A stretch of 64,000 nt of DNA from Falsiroseomonas tokyonensis (GTDB lineage Bacteria; Pseudomonadota; Alphaproteobacteria; Acetobacterales; Acetobacteraceae): the NCBI RefSeq assembly GCF_019024325.1, contig NZ_JAFNJS010000002.1:434118-498117 (forward strand), in the 5' to 3' direction. A program made the translations under genes and the position numbers. This document shows, piece after piece, positions 17,320-28,056 of this stretch. The notes beneath the pieces are model-generated. The model was given only the letters and a program-made list of their open reading frames with translations, was not told where the DNA came from and ran no database searches. Each line of letters starts with the position of its first letter. The stretch's first letter is position 1.

Positions 17320-17928
17320 TCAACCCGGCAGAGTGATCTGCTCCATGCCGAAGAACTTCACCACCTCGCCATTGATGGTGATCTGGCCATTGGCCGGGCC
17401 GTTGAAGACGATGGCATTGCCGTTGATGGTGTAGCTGGCGCCGTCATACATCTGCAGCCCAGCCTGCAGCTGCTCCATGGTCACGCCCTGCAGCATGACG
17501 TTGTCGGTGCCGTTGCCGCCATGCAACTCGTCGGAGCCGTCGCCGGGCTGCCACCAGAAGGTGTCGCTGCCCTCGCCGCCGAAGACCTTGTCGCCGTCGC
17601 CGGCGCCGCCGCGCAGATGGTCGTGGCCATCGCCGCCATGCAGCTCGTCCGTGCCGGCGCCGCCCACCAGCACATCGTTGCCGGCCTCGCCGAAGACCTT
17701 GTCGTCGCCGGATCCGGCATCGACGATGTCGTCGCCGGCGCCGGCATGCACCTCGTCCTGGCCGCCGCCGGAGACGATCGTGTCCTGGCCGCCGGCGCCG
17801 AACACCTTGTCCATGCCGTCGCCGGTGGTGATGGCATCGGCGCCCTCGGTGCCGAAGCGGTCGGTGAAGCTGCCGCCGGCCACGCGGGCCAGGTCGGTTT
17901 CGGGGATGGTCCGGGTCTCGCTTGCCAT
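17320..17928 (-). CDS. Small RTX calcium-binding protein with double-glycine-like N-terminus
   Basis: 202 residues. The middle (about 25-135) is a run of glycine/aspartate nonapeptides such as [32 protein letters not shown] and [20 protein letters not shown], forming a calcium-binding beta-roll. The tail is non-repetitive ([19 protein letters not shown]). Export by a type I system is expected for RTX proteins, but none is in the window. The N-terminus [10 protein letters not shown] ends in Gly18-Gly19, resembling bacteriocin-type leaders cleaved by C39 peptidases. Start supported by AGGAGGC five bases before the ATG. The ligand or activity is unknown; no catalytic domain is visible. Confidence 0.85.
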   Translation of the reverse strand: MASETRTIPETDLARVAGGSFTDRFGTEGADAITTGDGMDKVFGAGGQDTIVSGGGQDEVHAGAGDDIVDAGSGDDKVFGEAGNDVLVGGAGTDELHGGDGHDHLRGGAGDGDKVFGGEGSDTFWWQPGDGSDELHGGNGTDNVMLQGVTMEQLQAGLQMYDGASYTINGNAIVFNGPANGQITINGEVVKFFGMEQITLPG

Positions 17929-18031
17929 GGGGGCCTCCTGCGCCAGGGTTTCGATGCCCGGACGTTACGGGGGCGGGTGCGACGACGGAACGGGGGCGAT
18001 TCCTCTGGCCGGGATAGGCAGGGGCTGGGGC

Positions 18032-18607
18032 TCAGCCGTCCTCGCGCATCCGCCCTTCCGGCACCGGGGCGGTGGCGGCCAGCAGGGTGTCGATCGGGTC
18101 CCAGAGCTGGGCGATCTGTTCCACCGCCTGGCCGGCGACGCGAATCGACTCCCGCATCGCCGTGCGGCCGCCCAGGTGGCGGTAGAAGAAGCGGCTGGGA
18201 TTGGCTTCCAACACCCAGGCCATGGCGGAATTGCAGCCGATGGCGCGCAGATGCGCCGCCATGGCGCGCATCAGGCGGCGGCCGCAGCCGCGTTCCCGGA
18301 AATCGTCCAGGACATAGAGCGTCTCCACCTCGCCCTCCGCCAGGCCGCGGCGCCGGGCGCGGCCGCCGGAGGCAAAGCCCACCACCTGCGGCGCGCCCGA
18401 ATCGGGCGGGGCGATGGCGACGAAGACCGCATGGCCTTCCCGCCGGTCCAGGATCGCCCGCTGGTAGAAGCTGGCGAGGCGGGTTTCGGAAAGCTCCGCC
18501 AGGTAGCCATCCCGCAGGATGCCGGCATAGGCGCTGCGCCAGGCCGCGACATGCACCGCGGCAATCCCCGCGGCATCGCCCGGCCGGGCGCGGCGGATGG
18601 AGATCAT
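18032..18607 (-). CDS. GNAT family N-acetyltransferase
   Basis: 191 residues. GNAT fold elements include IRRARPGDAAGIAAVHVAAW (N-terminal strand/helix), EVETLYVLDDFRERGCGRRL with the acetyl-CoA pyrophosphate loop RGCGRR, and a C-terminal NPSRFFYRHLGGRTA strand. The ATG overlaps the stop of the RsmB-like gene by four bases, so it follows that gene in one transcript. Substrate unknown. Confidence 0.85.
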   Translation of the reverse strand: MISIRRARPGDAAGIAAVHVAAWRSAYAGILRDGYLAELSETRLASFYQRAILDRREGHAVFVAIAPPDSGAPQVVGFASGGRARRRGLAEGEVETLYVLDDFRERGCGRRLMRAMAAHLRAIGCNSAMAWVLEANPSRFFYRHLGGRTAMRESIRVAGQAVEQIAQLWDPIDTLLAATAPVPEGRMREDG

Positions 18608-19917
18608 GAAGGCTGCCTTTGCAGCACCGCGGCGAAGAAGCCATCGGTGCCGTGGCTGCCGGGCGACAGCGCCATATAGGGCCCCGGGCCCGGCGCCTGC
18701 GTGCCGGGCAGCAGCGCTTCCCAGAGCTCGTCAAAGGGCATCGGCGCGAAATCCGCGTGGCGTTCCAGGAAGGCCGCCATCTGCATCTCATCCTCTTCCG
18801 GCAGCAGCGAGCAGGTAGCGTAGACCAGCCTTCCGCCCGGACGCACCAATTCAGATGCATCGTCGAGGATGGCGGCCTGCTTCAGCACCAGTTCGGACAG
18901 ATCCCGCCCAGTGGTGCGGATGCGGGCATCCGGGTTGCGGCGCCAGGTGCCCGTGCCGGTGCAGGGGGCATCCACCAGCACCCGGTCGAATTTGCGCGAG
19001 TTTCGCTTGCGCCACTTGTCGCCGGAGGTGAGCAGGTGGCGTTCGGCATTGTTCACATCGGCGCGGCGCAGTCGGCGGCCGGCGCCTTCCAGCCGGGCGG
19101 CCGAGGTGTCGCAAGCGACGATATGGCCCTTGTTCGCCATGGTGGCGGCCAGCGCCAGGGTCTTGCCCGCCGCGCCGGCGCAGAAATCGGCCACCCGCAT
19201 GCCGGGGCGCGCATCCGTCAGCAGCGCCACCAGCTGGCTGCCCTCGTCCTGCACCTCGATCAGCCCTTCGAGGAATGCCTTGGTGGCGGAAACCGGGCGG
19301 CGGTCGGCGATGCGCATGCCCCAGGGGGAGAGCGGGGTGGGGGTGGCGGCGATGCCCTCCGCGGCCAGCGCCGCCAGCGCCGCCTCCCGCGTCACCTTCA
19401 GCAGATTGGCGCGGAGGTCGAGCGGCGCGGCCTCCTCCATCGCCGCGGCTTCCTTGGCCAGCTTGTCGCCGAAGCGGGTGACCAGGCCCGGCATGGCCCA
19501 GTCCGGCAGGTTCAGCCGCGGCCCGTCCGGCATGCGCGGCAGCACCAGCGGCCGGCCGGCCAGCTTGCCCAGCAAGGCGCGCTCCTCCTCCACCAAGGGC
19601 GAGGCGGCGAAACGCTCGCCGGAGAAATTCTGCTCCACGCCGTCCAGCGTCCAGCCATCGGCCAGGATCAGATGCGCCCCCAGCAGCAGCCGGGCGGAGG
19701 GGGTCTGGATGCCCAGTTCGGAAAAATGCCAGGCGAGGCGCAGCCGCTGGCGGATCGCGCCCCAGGCGCGTTCGGAGACATTGCGGCGGTCGGAGCCGCC
19801 GATGTACCGGCGGGCGCGGAAGAAGTCATTGGCGATGGCATCGGCCGGGCGGCGAGGGCTGGCTTCGACCGCGGAAAGCAGGTCGATGGCGGCGGAGAGG
19901 CGGGCGGCGGGGGTCAT
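18604..19917 (-). CDS. RsmB/NOP family RNA cytosine-C5 methyltransferase
   Basis: 437 residues from the ATG at 19917; an upstream in-frame extension is low-complexity arginine/proline and rejected. An N-terminal NusB-like helical part (residues 1-130) is followed by the Rossmann methyltransferase core: VADFCAGAAGKTLALAATM (SAM), VLVDAPCTGTGTWRRNPD (DAPC motif with catalytic cysteine), and YATCSLLPEEDEMQMAAFL with the second TC cysteine and the FLERH helix. It methylates cytosine in rRNA, as RsmB does at C967 of 16S; the exact target is not certain. Coupled to the GNAT gene. Confidence 0.93.
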   Translation of the reverse strand: MTPAARLSAAIDLLSAVEASPRRPADAIANDFFRARRYIGGSDRRNVSERAWGAIRQRLRLAWHFSELGIQTPSARLLLGAHLILADGWTLDGVEQNFSGERFAASPLVEEERALLGKLAGRPLVLPRMPDGPRLNLPDWAMPGLVTRFGDKLAKEAAAMEEAAPLDLRANLLKVTREAALAALAAEGIAATPTPLSPWGMRIADRRPVSATKAFLEGLIEVQDEGSQLVALLTDARPGMRVADFCAGAAGKTLALAATMANKGHIVACDTSAARLEGAGRRLRRADVNNAERHLLTSGDKWRKRNSRKFDRVLVDAPCTGTGTWRRNPDARIRTTGRDLSELVLKQAAILDDASELVRPGGRLVYATCSLLPEEDEMQMAAFLERHADFAPMPFDELWEALLPGTQAPGPGPYMALSPGSHGTDGFFAAVLQRQPS

Positions 19918-20264
19918 GCTGGCATCCGGGCGGGCCGCGGCGGCAGGTGGCCGAGGGCAGGGGGCGCGCCGGGGTCGCCGGCGGGCAGGGCGCCGGGCGG
20001 CGAGCGCCCCCGGGTCGGACCCAGCATAGCGGGCTTTGCCGGCCACTGCGATTCCGCCGCGCGCGCCGCGAGATTTCACCCGATGGTGATAGGTAAATCT
20101 TCGCTAAGATGGCGCCATCGCGCCGATCGTGGCGGGGATGAGGCCTTGTTTCGACATGATGTTTTCGTCAGAGACGGGCCGCCGGGTGGGCCGCTGCGGT
20201 TACATGTCCTATAGACCTAGCCGCAAGCCCGCATCCAGCGGGCCGGAAGGGAGACCTGCCGACC
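19918..20264. other. Intergenic region between RsmB-like gene and secreted protein gene
   Basis: 347 bases with no convincing gene. It contains the divergent promoters of the two flanking genes. The first 120 bases are a proline/arginine-rich GC stretch, and the later part (about 20085-20210) is AT-richer, with GGTGATAGGTAAATCTTCGC and GGTTACATGTCCTATAGACC, where a promoter could lie. No strong -35/-10 pair, hairpin or repeat was identified. Confidence 0.5.
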
Positions 20265-20768
20265 ATGCTCAAATCCGTTCTCGCCGCCGGTGCCGTCGCC
20301 ATGCTGATCGGTGGCGCAGCCGTCGCGCAGCAGAAGGGCGCGCCGCAACAGGCGCAGCAGATGCCCGATTGGCGGGCTCAGCCGCGCTACGCCACCATCA
20401 ACCTGCGCGCCGGCTTCGAGCCCGACCCGCGGGAAGTCCCGGTGGAAGCCGGCGGCGACCGCGAGGCCACCGGCATCGGCCCGGATTGCGCCGGCTGGAT
20501 CGACTTCTCCAAGCCCGACGTGGACCTGAACTACACCTCCGGCCAGTTTCCGCTCTACATCTCCGTCGTCGCCAATGTGGACACGACGCTGGTGATGAAC
20601 GATTCGGCCGGCAACTGGATCTGCAATGACGACATGGACGGGGTGAACCCCGGCATCGTCATCCAGCGTCCGGCCAGCGGGAACTACAATATCTGGATCG
20701 GCACCTATGAGCGGGGCCAGCCGCAGCGCGCCACGCTCCGCATCAGCGAGATTCCGCCCAACCGCTGA
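20265..20768 (+). CDS. Secreted protein with PPC-like domain
   Basis: 167 residues. A signal peptide is evident: MLKSVLAAGAVAMLIGGAAV then AQQ, a signal peptidase I site. The mature part has paired cysteines (GPDCAGWIDFSKPDVDL and GNWICNDDMDG) and a C-terminal jelly-roll-like stretch, NPGIVIQRPASGNYNIWIGT. That resembles pre-peptidase C-terminal (PPC) domains. Probably a periplasmic or surface protein; function unknown. AAGGGAG stands upstream of the ATG. A strong hairpin follows the stop. Confidence 0.8.
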   Translation: MLKSVLAAGAVAMLIGGAAVAQQKGAPQQAQQMPDWRAQPRYATINLRAGFEPDPREVPVEAGGDREATGIGPDCAGWIDFSKPDVDLNYTSGQFPLYISVVANVDTTLVMNDSAGNWICNDDMDGVNPGIVIQRPASGNYNIWIGTYERGQPQRATLRISEIPPNR

Positions 20769-20776
20769 AGCGAAGA

Positions 20777-20803
20777 ACCCTCTCCCCCAGCGGGGGAGAG
20801 GGT
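20777..20803. terminator. Perfect 12-base stem hairpin between secreted protein and guaB
   Basis: Arms ACCCTCTCCCCC and GGGGGAGAGGGT flank an AGC loop. It lies nine bases after the secreted-protein stop and 24 bases before the convergent guaB stop. It likely blocks transcription in both directions. Related C/G-run hairpins recur at 42786 and 45936. Confidence 0.65.
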
Positions 20804-20826
20804 CGGGTGAGGGGGGGCGGGTAAGG

Positions 20827-23162
<2,336 letters not shown>

Positions 23163-23221
23163 GGCGAGGCTTTACGCCCTCCTCGCCCAATCCGGAAAGC
23201 TTTGGCGGGACAGGGCCGGTT

Positions 23222-23599
23222 TCAGGCGCCGTCGCGCCAGCGCTTGATGAAGGCGCGGCCGATCCGCAATTCCTTGGCGATGGAACTGACGGAGCGACCC
23301 TCCGCCAGCAGCGCCATCACCTGCGGTTTGCGCGCCTCCCAGCCCGCACCGGGATCGGGGGCGGCGCTGGACCGGCTCCAGTGGCTGGCATGGGCATAGA
23401 TGAGGTGCCCCGGTACCGGCTGGCCATTCAGCCGCGCGCCCCGGACAACGAAATGCCCTTTCTCCTCCATGATGGCGGGCGCCTCGATCACCGCGCCCTG
23501 GGCAATGGCCAGCTTGTCCGCATCCGCCAATGCGCTGCTATGGGACTTCGGATCGGCCTTCAGGAAGGTGGAGCACTTGGCTGTGAGAAGATCCGGCAT
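23222..23599 (-). CDS. Unknown protein: SH3-like N-terminal half plus C-terminal helix-turn-helix-like segment
   Basis: 125 residues from the ATG at 23599, preceded by GAGGAAC. Residues 1-75 read CSTFLKADPKSHSSALADAD and GAVIEAPAIMEEKGHFVVRG, resembling SH3-like folds found in some peptidoglycan hydrolase-associated proteins. Residues 88-125 read ARKPQVMALLAEGRSVSSIA and LRIGRAFIKRWRDG, a helix-turn-helix of the resolvase/transposase-like kind. The gene lies 83 bases downstream of the Ppx/GppA gene and precedes rlmE, all minus strand. I do not recognise a named family. DNA or peptidoglycan binding is not established. Confidence 0.65.
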   Translation of the reverse strand: MPDLLTAKCSTFLKADPKSHSSALADADKLAIAQGAVIEAPAIMEEKGHFVVRGARLNGQPVPGHLIYAHASHWSRSSAAPDPGAGWEARKPQVMALLAEGRSVSSIAKELRIGRAFIKRWRDGA

Positions 23600-23682
23600 G
23601 CTGTTCCTCGTCGATCCCGGGGCGGAAGCGCCGCCGCGCATCGGGCCATTTGGCCGAAGGATTGCCGCCGCGCCAGCCCCGC

Positions 23683-24801
23683 TCAGCCACAGCCGGGCCA
23701 GATTCGCGGCGGGCGGCGCTGCGCCGCGCGGTCCAGCCGCATCAGCCGCAGCAGGATCCCCTCCCGCAGCCCGCGATCGGCCACCGTCAGCCGCGGCACC
23801 GGCCAGACCTGGCGGATGGCGGCATAGACGGCGCAGCCCGGCAGCACGAAATCCACCCGGTCCGGCCCGACGCAGGGATGCGCCGCCAGACCGTCCCGGC
23901 CCAGGGCGAATAGATCCCCCAGCGCCTGGTCCGCGTCGCAGGCCTCCAGCACCTGGCCATCCACCAGCAGGCGGCGGTAGCGGGGCAGGGCCATGGCCAC
24001 GCCGGCCAGCGTGGTGACGGTGCCGGAGGTGCCCATCAGCCGCACTCCGCCGGCGCGGATTTCCTGGCCGATGCAATGCACCGAATCGAAGCCCCGCAGC
24101 CGCGCCGCCACCTCCTCCACCACCGCATGGAAGCCGGCCTCGGTGAAGCAGGAGGGGCCGCAGCGTTCGGAGAGGGTGACCACGCCCACCGGGACCGAGA
24201 TGGTGCCGATCAGCTCCGGCACCTGGCGACCGGGCAGGATGCGGATCCAGGCGATCTCGGTGGAGCCGCCGCCGATATCGAACAGCAGGGCGCGGCGGTC
24301 GCCGGCTTCCAGCAGCGGGGCGCAGCTTTCCATCGCCAGCTCCGCCTCCTCCCGCGCCGAAATGATGCGCAGGCGCAGGCCGGTCTCGGCCTCGACGCGC
24401 GCGAGGAATTCCGGGCCATTGGTGGCGCGGCGGCAGGCCTCGGTCGCCACCGCCTGCAGGGCGCGGACGGGGCGGCGGGCCAGCTTCTGCGCGCAGGCCT
24501 GCAGCGCCGTCAGCGCCCGGTCCATCGCCTGGTCGGAGAGCCGCCCGGTGGCGCCCAGCCCTTCGCCGAGTCGCACGATGCGGGAAAAGCTGTCGATCAC
24601 CCGGAAACTGCTGCTGCCATTCGGCGTGCCGAGCAGCAGGCGGCAATTGTTGGTGCCGAGGTCCAGCGCCGCATAGGCGCTGGAGGCCGGATTCGCCTGC
24701 CAGGCCGGCGCCCCTCCGGATTCCGCCAGCCGGCCGCGGGCCTCGCCCATTGGGGCGGGGCGCAAGGCCGTCGGCAGGTGGAGGGCGGCATCTTCGGACA
24801 T
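23683..24801 (-). CDS. Ppx/GppA family exopolyphosphatase/pppGpp phosphohydrolase
   Basis: 372 residues. ASKHA-fold motifs: YAALDLGTNNCRLLLG (phosphate 1), ALLFDIGGGSTEIAWI (phosphate 2) and LMGTSGTVTTLAGVAM (adenosine/third). ATEACRRATNGPEFLARVE is typical of the family. It would hydrolyse polyphosphate or pppGpp. In Acetobacteraceae, such a protein next to rlmE is a recurring pair (I recall, not verified). Start at the ATG at 24801; the N-terminal 40 residues are low complexity. A 179-base non-coding stretch separates it from the tRNA. Confidence 0.9.
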   Translation of the reverse strand: MSEDAALHLPTALRPAPMGEARGRLAESGGAPAWQANPASSAYAALDLGTNNCRLLLGTPNGSSSFRVIDSFSRIVRLGEGLGATGRLSDQAMDRALTALQACAQKLARRPVRALQAVATEACRRATNGPEFLARVEAETGLRLRIISAREEAELAMESCAPLLEAGDRRALLFDIGGGSTEIAWIRILPGRQVPELIGTISVPVGVVTLSERCGPSCFTEAGFHAVVEEVAARLRGFDSVHCIGQEIRAGGVRLMGTSGTVTTLAGVAMALPRYRRLLVDGQVLEACDADQALGDLFALGRDGLAAHPCVGPDRVDFVLPGCAVYAAIRQVWPVPRLTVADRGLREGILLRLMRLDRAAQRRPPRIWPGCG

Positions 24802-24980
24802 GGCTGAGACTAGATGGGCCTTCCGGTGGTCAATCCGAAGCCCCCAATCCGGGGGCAGGCCCATGATCCGGCGGGCGGCGGACCGGGGCAAGGCATTTTG
24901 CGCGCGGGCGTGTTGCCTGACCCCGAGACGCATGGTAGCACGCCGCTCCCGACGGTCAGGCGCAAGCCCGGCCGGCCCGG

Positions 24981-25054
24981 TGGGGGATAGTTTAACGGTA
25001 GAACTCCCGACTCTGACTCGGGCAGTCTTGGTTCGAATCCAGGTCCCCCAGCCA
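24981..25054 (+). tRNA. tRNA-Gln (anticodon CTG), CCA encoded
   Basis: The acceptor pair is TGGGGGA with TCCCCCA, the D-arm is GTTTAACGGTAGAAC, the anticodon stem is CCCGA/TCGGG around loop CTCTGAC, giving anticodon CTG (reads CAG), and the T-arm is CTTGG/CCAGG with loop TTCGAAT. The 3' end continues G then CCA, so the CCA tail is genomically encoded. It sits upstream of the Spx-like gene. Confidence 0.93.
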
Positions 25055-25125
25055 TCTGGCTCGCCGCGCCCCGCTTGCCCGCTGCGAATGCTGGGCCGTT
25101 CATCCCACAGTGGCGGAGGCATCCG

Positions 25126-25479
25126 ATGTCCGGGACGGTGGTGCTCTACGGCATCCGCAACTGCGACACGATGAAGAAGGCCTTCCACTGGCTGGACGCC
25201 CATGGCGTCGCCTATGGTTTCCACGACTACAAGAAGCTGGGCGTGCCGCCCGGCCTGCTGGAAGGCTGGGCCGAGCGCCTGGGGTGGGAGGCGCTGCTGA
25301 ACCGCGCCGGCACCACCTTCCGCAAGCTGCCCGAGGCGGAGCGGGAGGGGCTGGACGCCCCGCGCGCCCTGGCCCTGCTGCGGGCGCATCCCTCCGCCAT
25401 CAAGCGGCCAGTGCTGGAGGCGCGGGGGCGCCTGCTGCTTGGCTTTGCACCGGATGCCTACGACGCAGCCTTCGCCTGA
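25126..25479 (+). CDS. ArsC/Spx/YffB-like thioredoxin-fold protein
   Basis: 117 residues. The fold starts VVLYGIRNCDTMKKAFHWL, with a single active-site cysteine in NCDT instead of a CxxC pair, and ends with LLRAHPSAIKRPVLEARGRL, the conserved ArsC/Spx cis-proline and arginine block. YffB-type proteins are small glutathione-dependent reductases of unclear substrate. The start ATG lies 72 bases after the tRNA, in the same direction. The Spx redox switch (CxxC) is missing, which argues against RNA-polymerase binding. Confidence 0.85.
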   Translation: MSGTVVLYGIRNCDTMKKAFHWLDAHGVAYGFHDYKKLGVPPGLLEGWAERLGWEALLNRAGTTFRKLPEAEREGLDAPRALALLRAHPSAIKRPVLEARGRLLLGFAPDAYDAAFA

Positions 25480-25606
25480 CCGGAAGGCCATAAATTTCGC
25501 CGCCAGGGCGCAGGTTGCGCTTGCCCGCCCGCGGCGGGGCACCCGACACTCATGCGCCGCCGGAACAACCTCGGCGGCCTCGAATGAAACGGGGAGTCTT
25601 CCTTCC

Positions 25607-26635
25607 ATGCGTCTTGCCCAAATCGGCTCGACCCTTGGCGCCGCCCTGCTGGGCGTGGTGCTGGCGGTACCGGCCTTCGCGCAGCCGGCGGCCGATACCG
25701 TGGCCGCCATTCGCGCCCGCGGCTTCCTGAACTGCGGCGTCGCCCCCAGCACCGTCGGCTTCTCACTGCCCGACAGCCGCGGCGAATGGCGCGGCCTGGA
25801 CGTCGATACTTGCCGTGGCGTGGCCGCGGCGATCTTTGGCGATGCCAGCAAGGTGCGCTTCGTCGCCACCACCACGCAGTCGCGCTTCACCGCGCTGCAA
25901 TCCGGCGAGGTGGACATGCTGGCGCGGACCACCACCTGGACCCTGGCCCGGGAGGCCTCGCTCGGCCTCGAATTCGCCTCCATCACCTTCTATGACGGCC
26001 AGGGCTTCATGGTGCGCCGCGATTCCGGCGTGACCAGCGCCCGCGCGCTGGACGGCGCCACGGTCTGCGTGCAGCCCGGCACCACAACCGAGCTGAACAT
26101 GGCGGACTTCTTCCGCACCAACCGGCTGCGCTTCACCCCGGTGGTGATCGAGAATATCGAGGAGATCCGCGCCGCCTTCATCGCCGGCCGCTGCGATGCC
26201 TATACCAACGACGCCTCCTCGCTCGCCTCCTTCCGCTTCAGCCAGGGCGCCAATGCGGATCGCTACGTGATGCTGCCGGAGATCATCAGCAAGGAACCGC
26301 TGGGCGCGGTGGTCCGCAAGGGCGACTGGAAGTTCTTCGACATCGTCCGCTGGACGCATTTCGCGCAGGTGACGGCGGAGGAGCTCGGCATTACCTCGGC
26401 CAATCTCGACAGCTTCGCCAACAGCACCAACCCCGATGTGCAGCGCTTCATGGGTCGCACCGGCGACCTCGGCCGCATGCTCGGGCTGAACAACGACTGG
26501 GCGGTGCAGGTCGTCCGCCAGGTCGGCAATTTCGAGGAAGTGTGGGAGCGCAACATCACACCGCTCGGCGTGCCGCGCGGCATCAATGCGCTCTGGACCA
26601 AGGGCGGGCTGCAATACGCGCCGCCGATGCGCTGA
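25607..26635 (+). CDS. Periplasmic amino-acid ABC transporter substrate-binding protein
   Basis: 342 residues with a signal peptide (MRLAQIGSTLGAALLGVVLA ... AFAQ). The family 3 solute-binding fold is recognisable: IRARGFLNCGVAPSTVGFSL, GLDVDTCRGVAAAIFGDA and FYDGQGFMVRRDSGV. The closest relatives are the general amino-acid-binding AapJ/BztA proteins. There are no permease or ATPase genes next to it, so it must work with components elsewhere. The start was chosen at the signal peptide, with GGGGAG upstream. A strong hairpin follows the stop. Confidence 0.9.
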   Translation: MRLAQIGSTLGAALLGVVLAVPAFAQPAADTVAAIRARGFLNCGVAPSTVGFSLPDSRGEWRGLDVDTCRGVAAAIFGDASKVRFVATTTQSRFTALQSGEVDMLARTTTWTLAREASLGLEFASITFYDGQGFMVRRDSGVTSARALDGATVCVQPGTTTELNMADFFRTNRLRFTPVVIENIEEIRAAFIAGRCDAYTNDASSLASFRFSQGANADRYVMLPEIISKEPLGAVVRKGDWKFFDIVRWTHFAQVTAEELGITSANLDSFANSTNPDVQRFMGRTGDLGRMLGLNNDWAVQVVRQVGNFEEVWERNITPLGVPRGINALWTKGGLQYAPPMR

Positions 26636-26640
26636 CGTGA

Positions 26641-26668
26641 CCGGGCCGGCGGTGCGCCGCCGGCCCGG
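26641..26668 (+). terminator. Perfect 12-base-stem hairpin after amino-acid-binding protein
   Basis: Arms CCGGGCCGGCGG and CCGCCGGCCCGG surround a TGCG loop, immediately after the stop, with only a weak CTT after it. It is the strongest hairpin in this region and a likely transcription terminator. Confidence 0.6.
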
Positions 26669-26742
26669 CTTGACGCGACCCGGCTTGACCTGATGCGGGA
26701 CGGCGCGGAGCCTTGCGCCGCAACCCGGATGATTGGCCCCCC

Positions 26743-28056
26743 ATGCCTGACCCCCAGCGGCCTGACCCCCAGCGGCCCGAACCCCAGCTGCTCGACCGCC
26801 TGCGCGCCGCCGTCGAGGCCGGCTTCCCCGCCGAGGTCGCCTTCCTGCAGGAGCTGGTCCGCTTCCCCAGCCTGCGCGGGTGGGAGGCGCCGCTGCAGGA
26901 CTGGTTCGCCCGCCAGATGGCGTCCCGCGGCTATGCGGTGGACCGCTTTTCGCTGGCCGATGTGCCGGCGCATCCGAAGACCGCGCCGATGGTGGATGCC
27001 GACCCCGCCGCCAGCATCCAGGTGGTGGCCGCGCATCGCCCGGCGAATCCCACCGGCCGCAGCCTGATCCTGCAGGGCCATATCGACGTGGTGCCGGAGG
27101 GCCCGCATGAGATGTGGACCCACCCGCCCTATGCCGCCGTGATCCGCGACGGCTGGATGTATGGCCGCGGCGCGCATGACATGAAGGCGGGCGTCGCCGC
27201 CATGGTCGCGGCGCTGGACGCCATCCGCGCCGCGGGGCTGGAGCCGGCGGCGGATGTCTATGTGCAGACGGTGACGGAGGAGGAGAGCACGGGCAATGGC
27301 GCGCTCGCCGCCCTGCTGCGCGGCTACCGCGCCGAGGCCGCCCTGGTGCCGGAACCCACGGGGCACACCATCACCCGGGCGCAGACCGGCACCATCTGGT
27401 TCCGCCTGAAGGTGCGCGGCGTGCCGGTGCATGTGATGGTGGCGCAGGATGGGTCCAACGCCATCATGTCCGCCTATGCGCTGATCAACGCGCTCTACAC
27501 GCATACCAAAACGCTGAACGAGGCCGGGCGGAACAATGCCTGGTATGGCGGCCAGGTGCAGGACCCCATCAAGTTCAACCCCGGCATCATCCGCGGCGGC
27601 GACTGGGCTTCCTCCACCCCCGCCTGGTGCGAGGTGGATTGCCGCATCGGCCTGCTGCCCGGCACCACGCCGGAAGAGGCGATGGCGGGCGTGGAGGAAG
27701 CGGTGCGGCAGGCGGCGAAGGGCGATGCCTTCCTGGCCAACAACCCGCCCGAGATCACCTTTCATGGCTTCCAGACCGACCCCTATGTGCTCGAGCCCGG
27801 CAGTGAGGCCGAGGCGGTGCTGGCCGCGGCGCATCAGGCGGTGCATGGCGAGCCGATGCAGGCGCGGCTGTCCACCGCGGTGAACGACACGCGCTATTAC
27901 GGCCTCTATTTCGGCATGCCCGGCCTCTGCTACGGCCCGCGCGGTGAAATGGCGCACGGTTTCGACGAGCGCACCTCGCTGGCGGATCTGAAGACCTGCA
28001 CGCTGACCCTGGCGCAGTTCATCGCGGATTGGTGCGGGGTGCGGCCGCGGGCATGA
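26743..28056 (+). CDS. M20 family metallohydrolase (ArgE/DapE-like deacylase)
   Basis: 437 residues, full length for M20. Zinc ligands and catalytic residues are visible: ILQGHIDVVPEGP (H and D), YGRGAHDMKAGVAAM (bridging D), TVTEEESTGNG (catalytic E and ligand E), and a late MAHGFDERTSLADL (ligand H). A repeated proline/glutamine start (MPDPQRPDPQRPEPQ) is unusual and may be a low-complexity tail; a later methionine is not well supported. Probably hydrolyses an N-acyl amino acid or dipeptide. Its stop overlaps the next gene's start (ATGA). Confidence 0.88.
   Translation: MPDPQRPDPQRPEPQLLDRLRAAVEAGFPAEVAFLQELVRFPSLRGWEAPLQDWFARQMASRGYAVDRFSLADVPAHPKTAPMVDADPAASIQVVAAHRPANPTGRSLILQGHIDVVPEGPHEMWTHPPYAAVIRDGWMYGRGAHDMKAGVAAMVAALDAIRAAGLEPAADVYVQTVTEEESTGNGALAALLRGYRAEAALVPEPTGHTITRAQTGTIWFRLKVRGVPVHVMVAQDGSNAIMSAYALINALYTHTKTLNEAGRNNAWYGGQVQDPIKFNPGIIRGGDWASSTPAWCEVDCRIGLLPGTTPEEAMAGVEEAVRQAAKGDAFLANNPPEITFHGFQTDPYVLEPGSEAEAVLAAAHQAVHGEPMQARLSTAVNDTRYYGLYFGMPGLCYGPRGEMAHGFDERTSLADLKTCTLTLAQFIADWCGVRPRA

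Noticed and set aside
19918-20079. Upstream extension of the RsmB-like gene to 20079
   Set aside because: The extra 54 residues are proline/arginine-rich and lack homology to the family; the ATG at 19917 starts the family region.
24801-25986. Extension of the Ppx/GppA frame past its ATG into the tRNA and amino-acid-binding gene
   Set aside because: It reads across the tRNA in antisense and is not coding.
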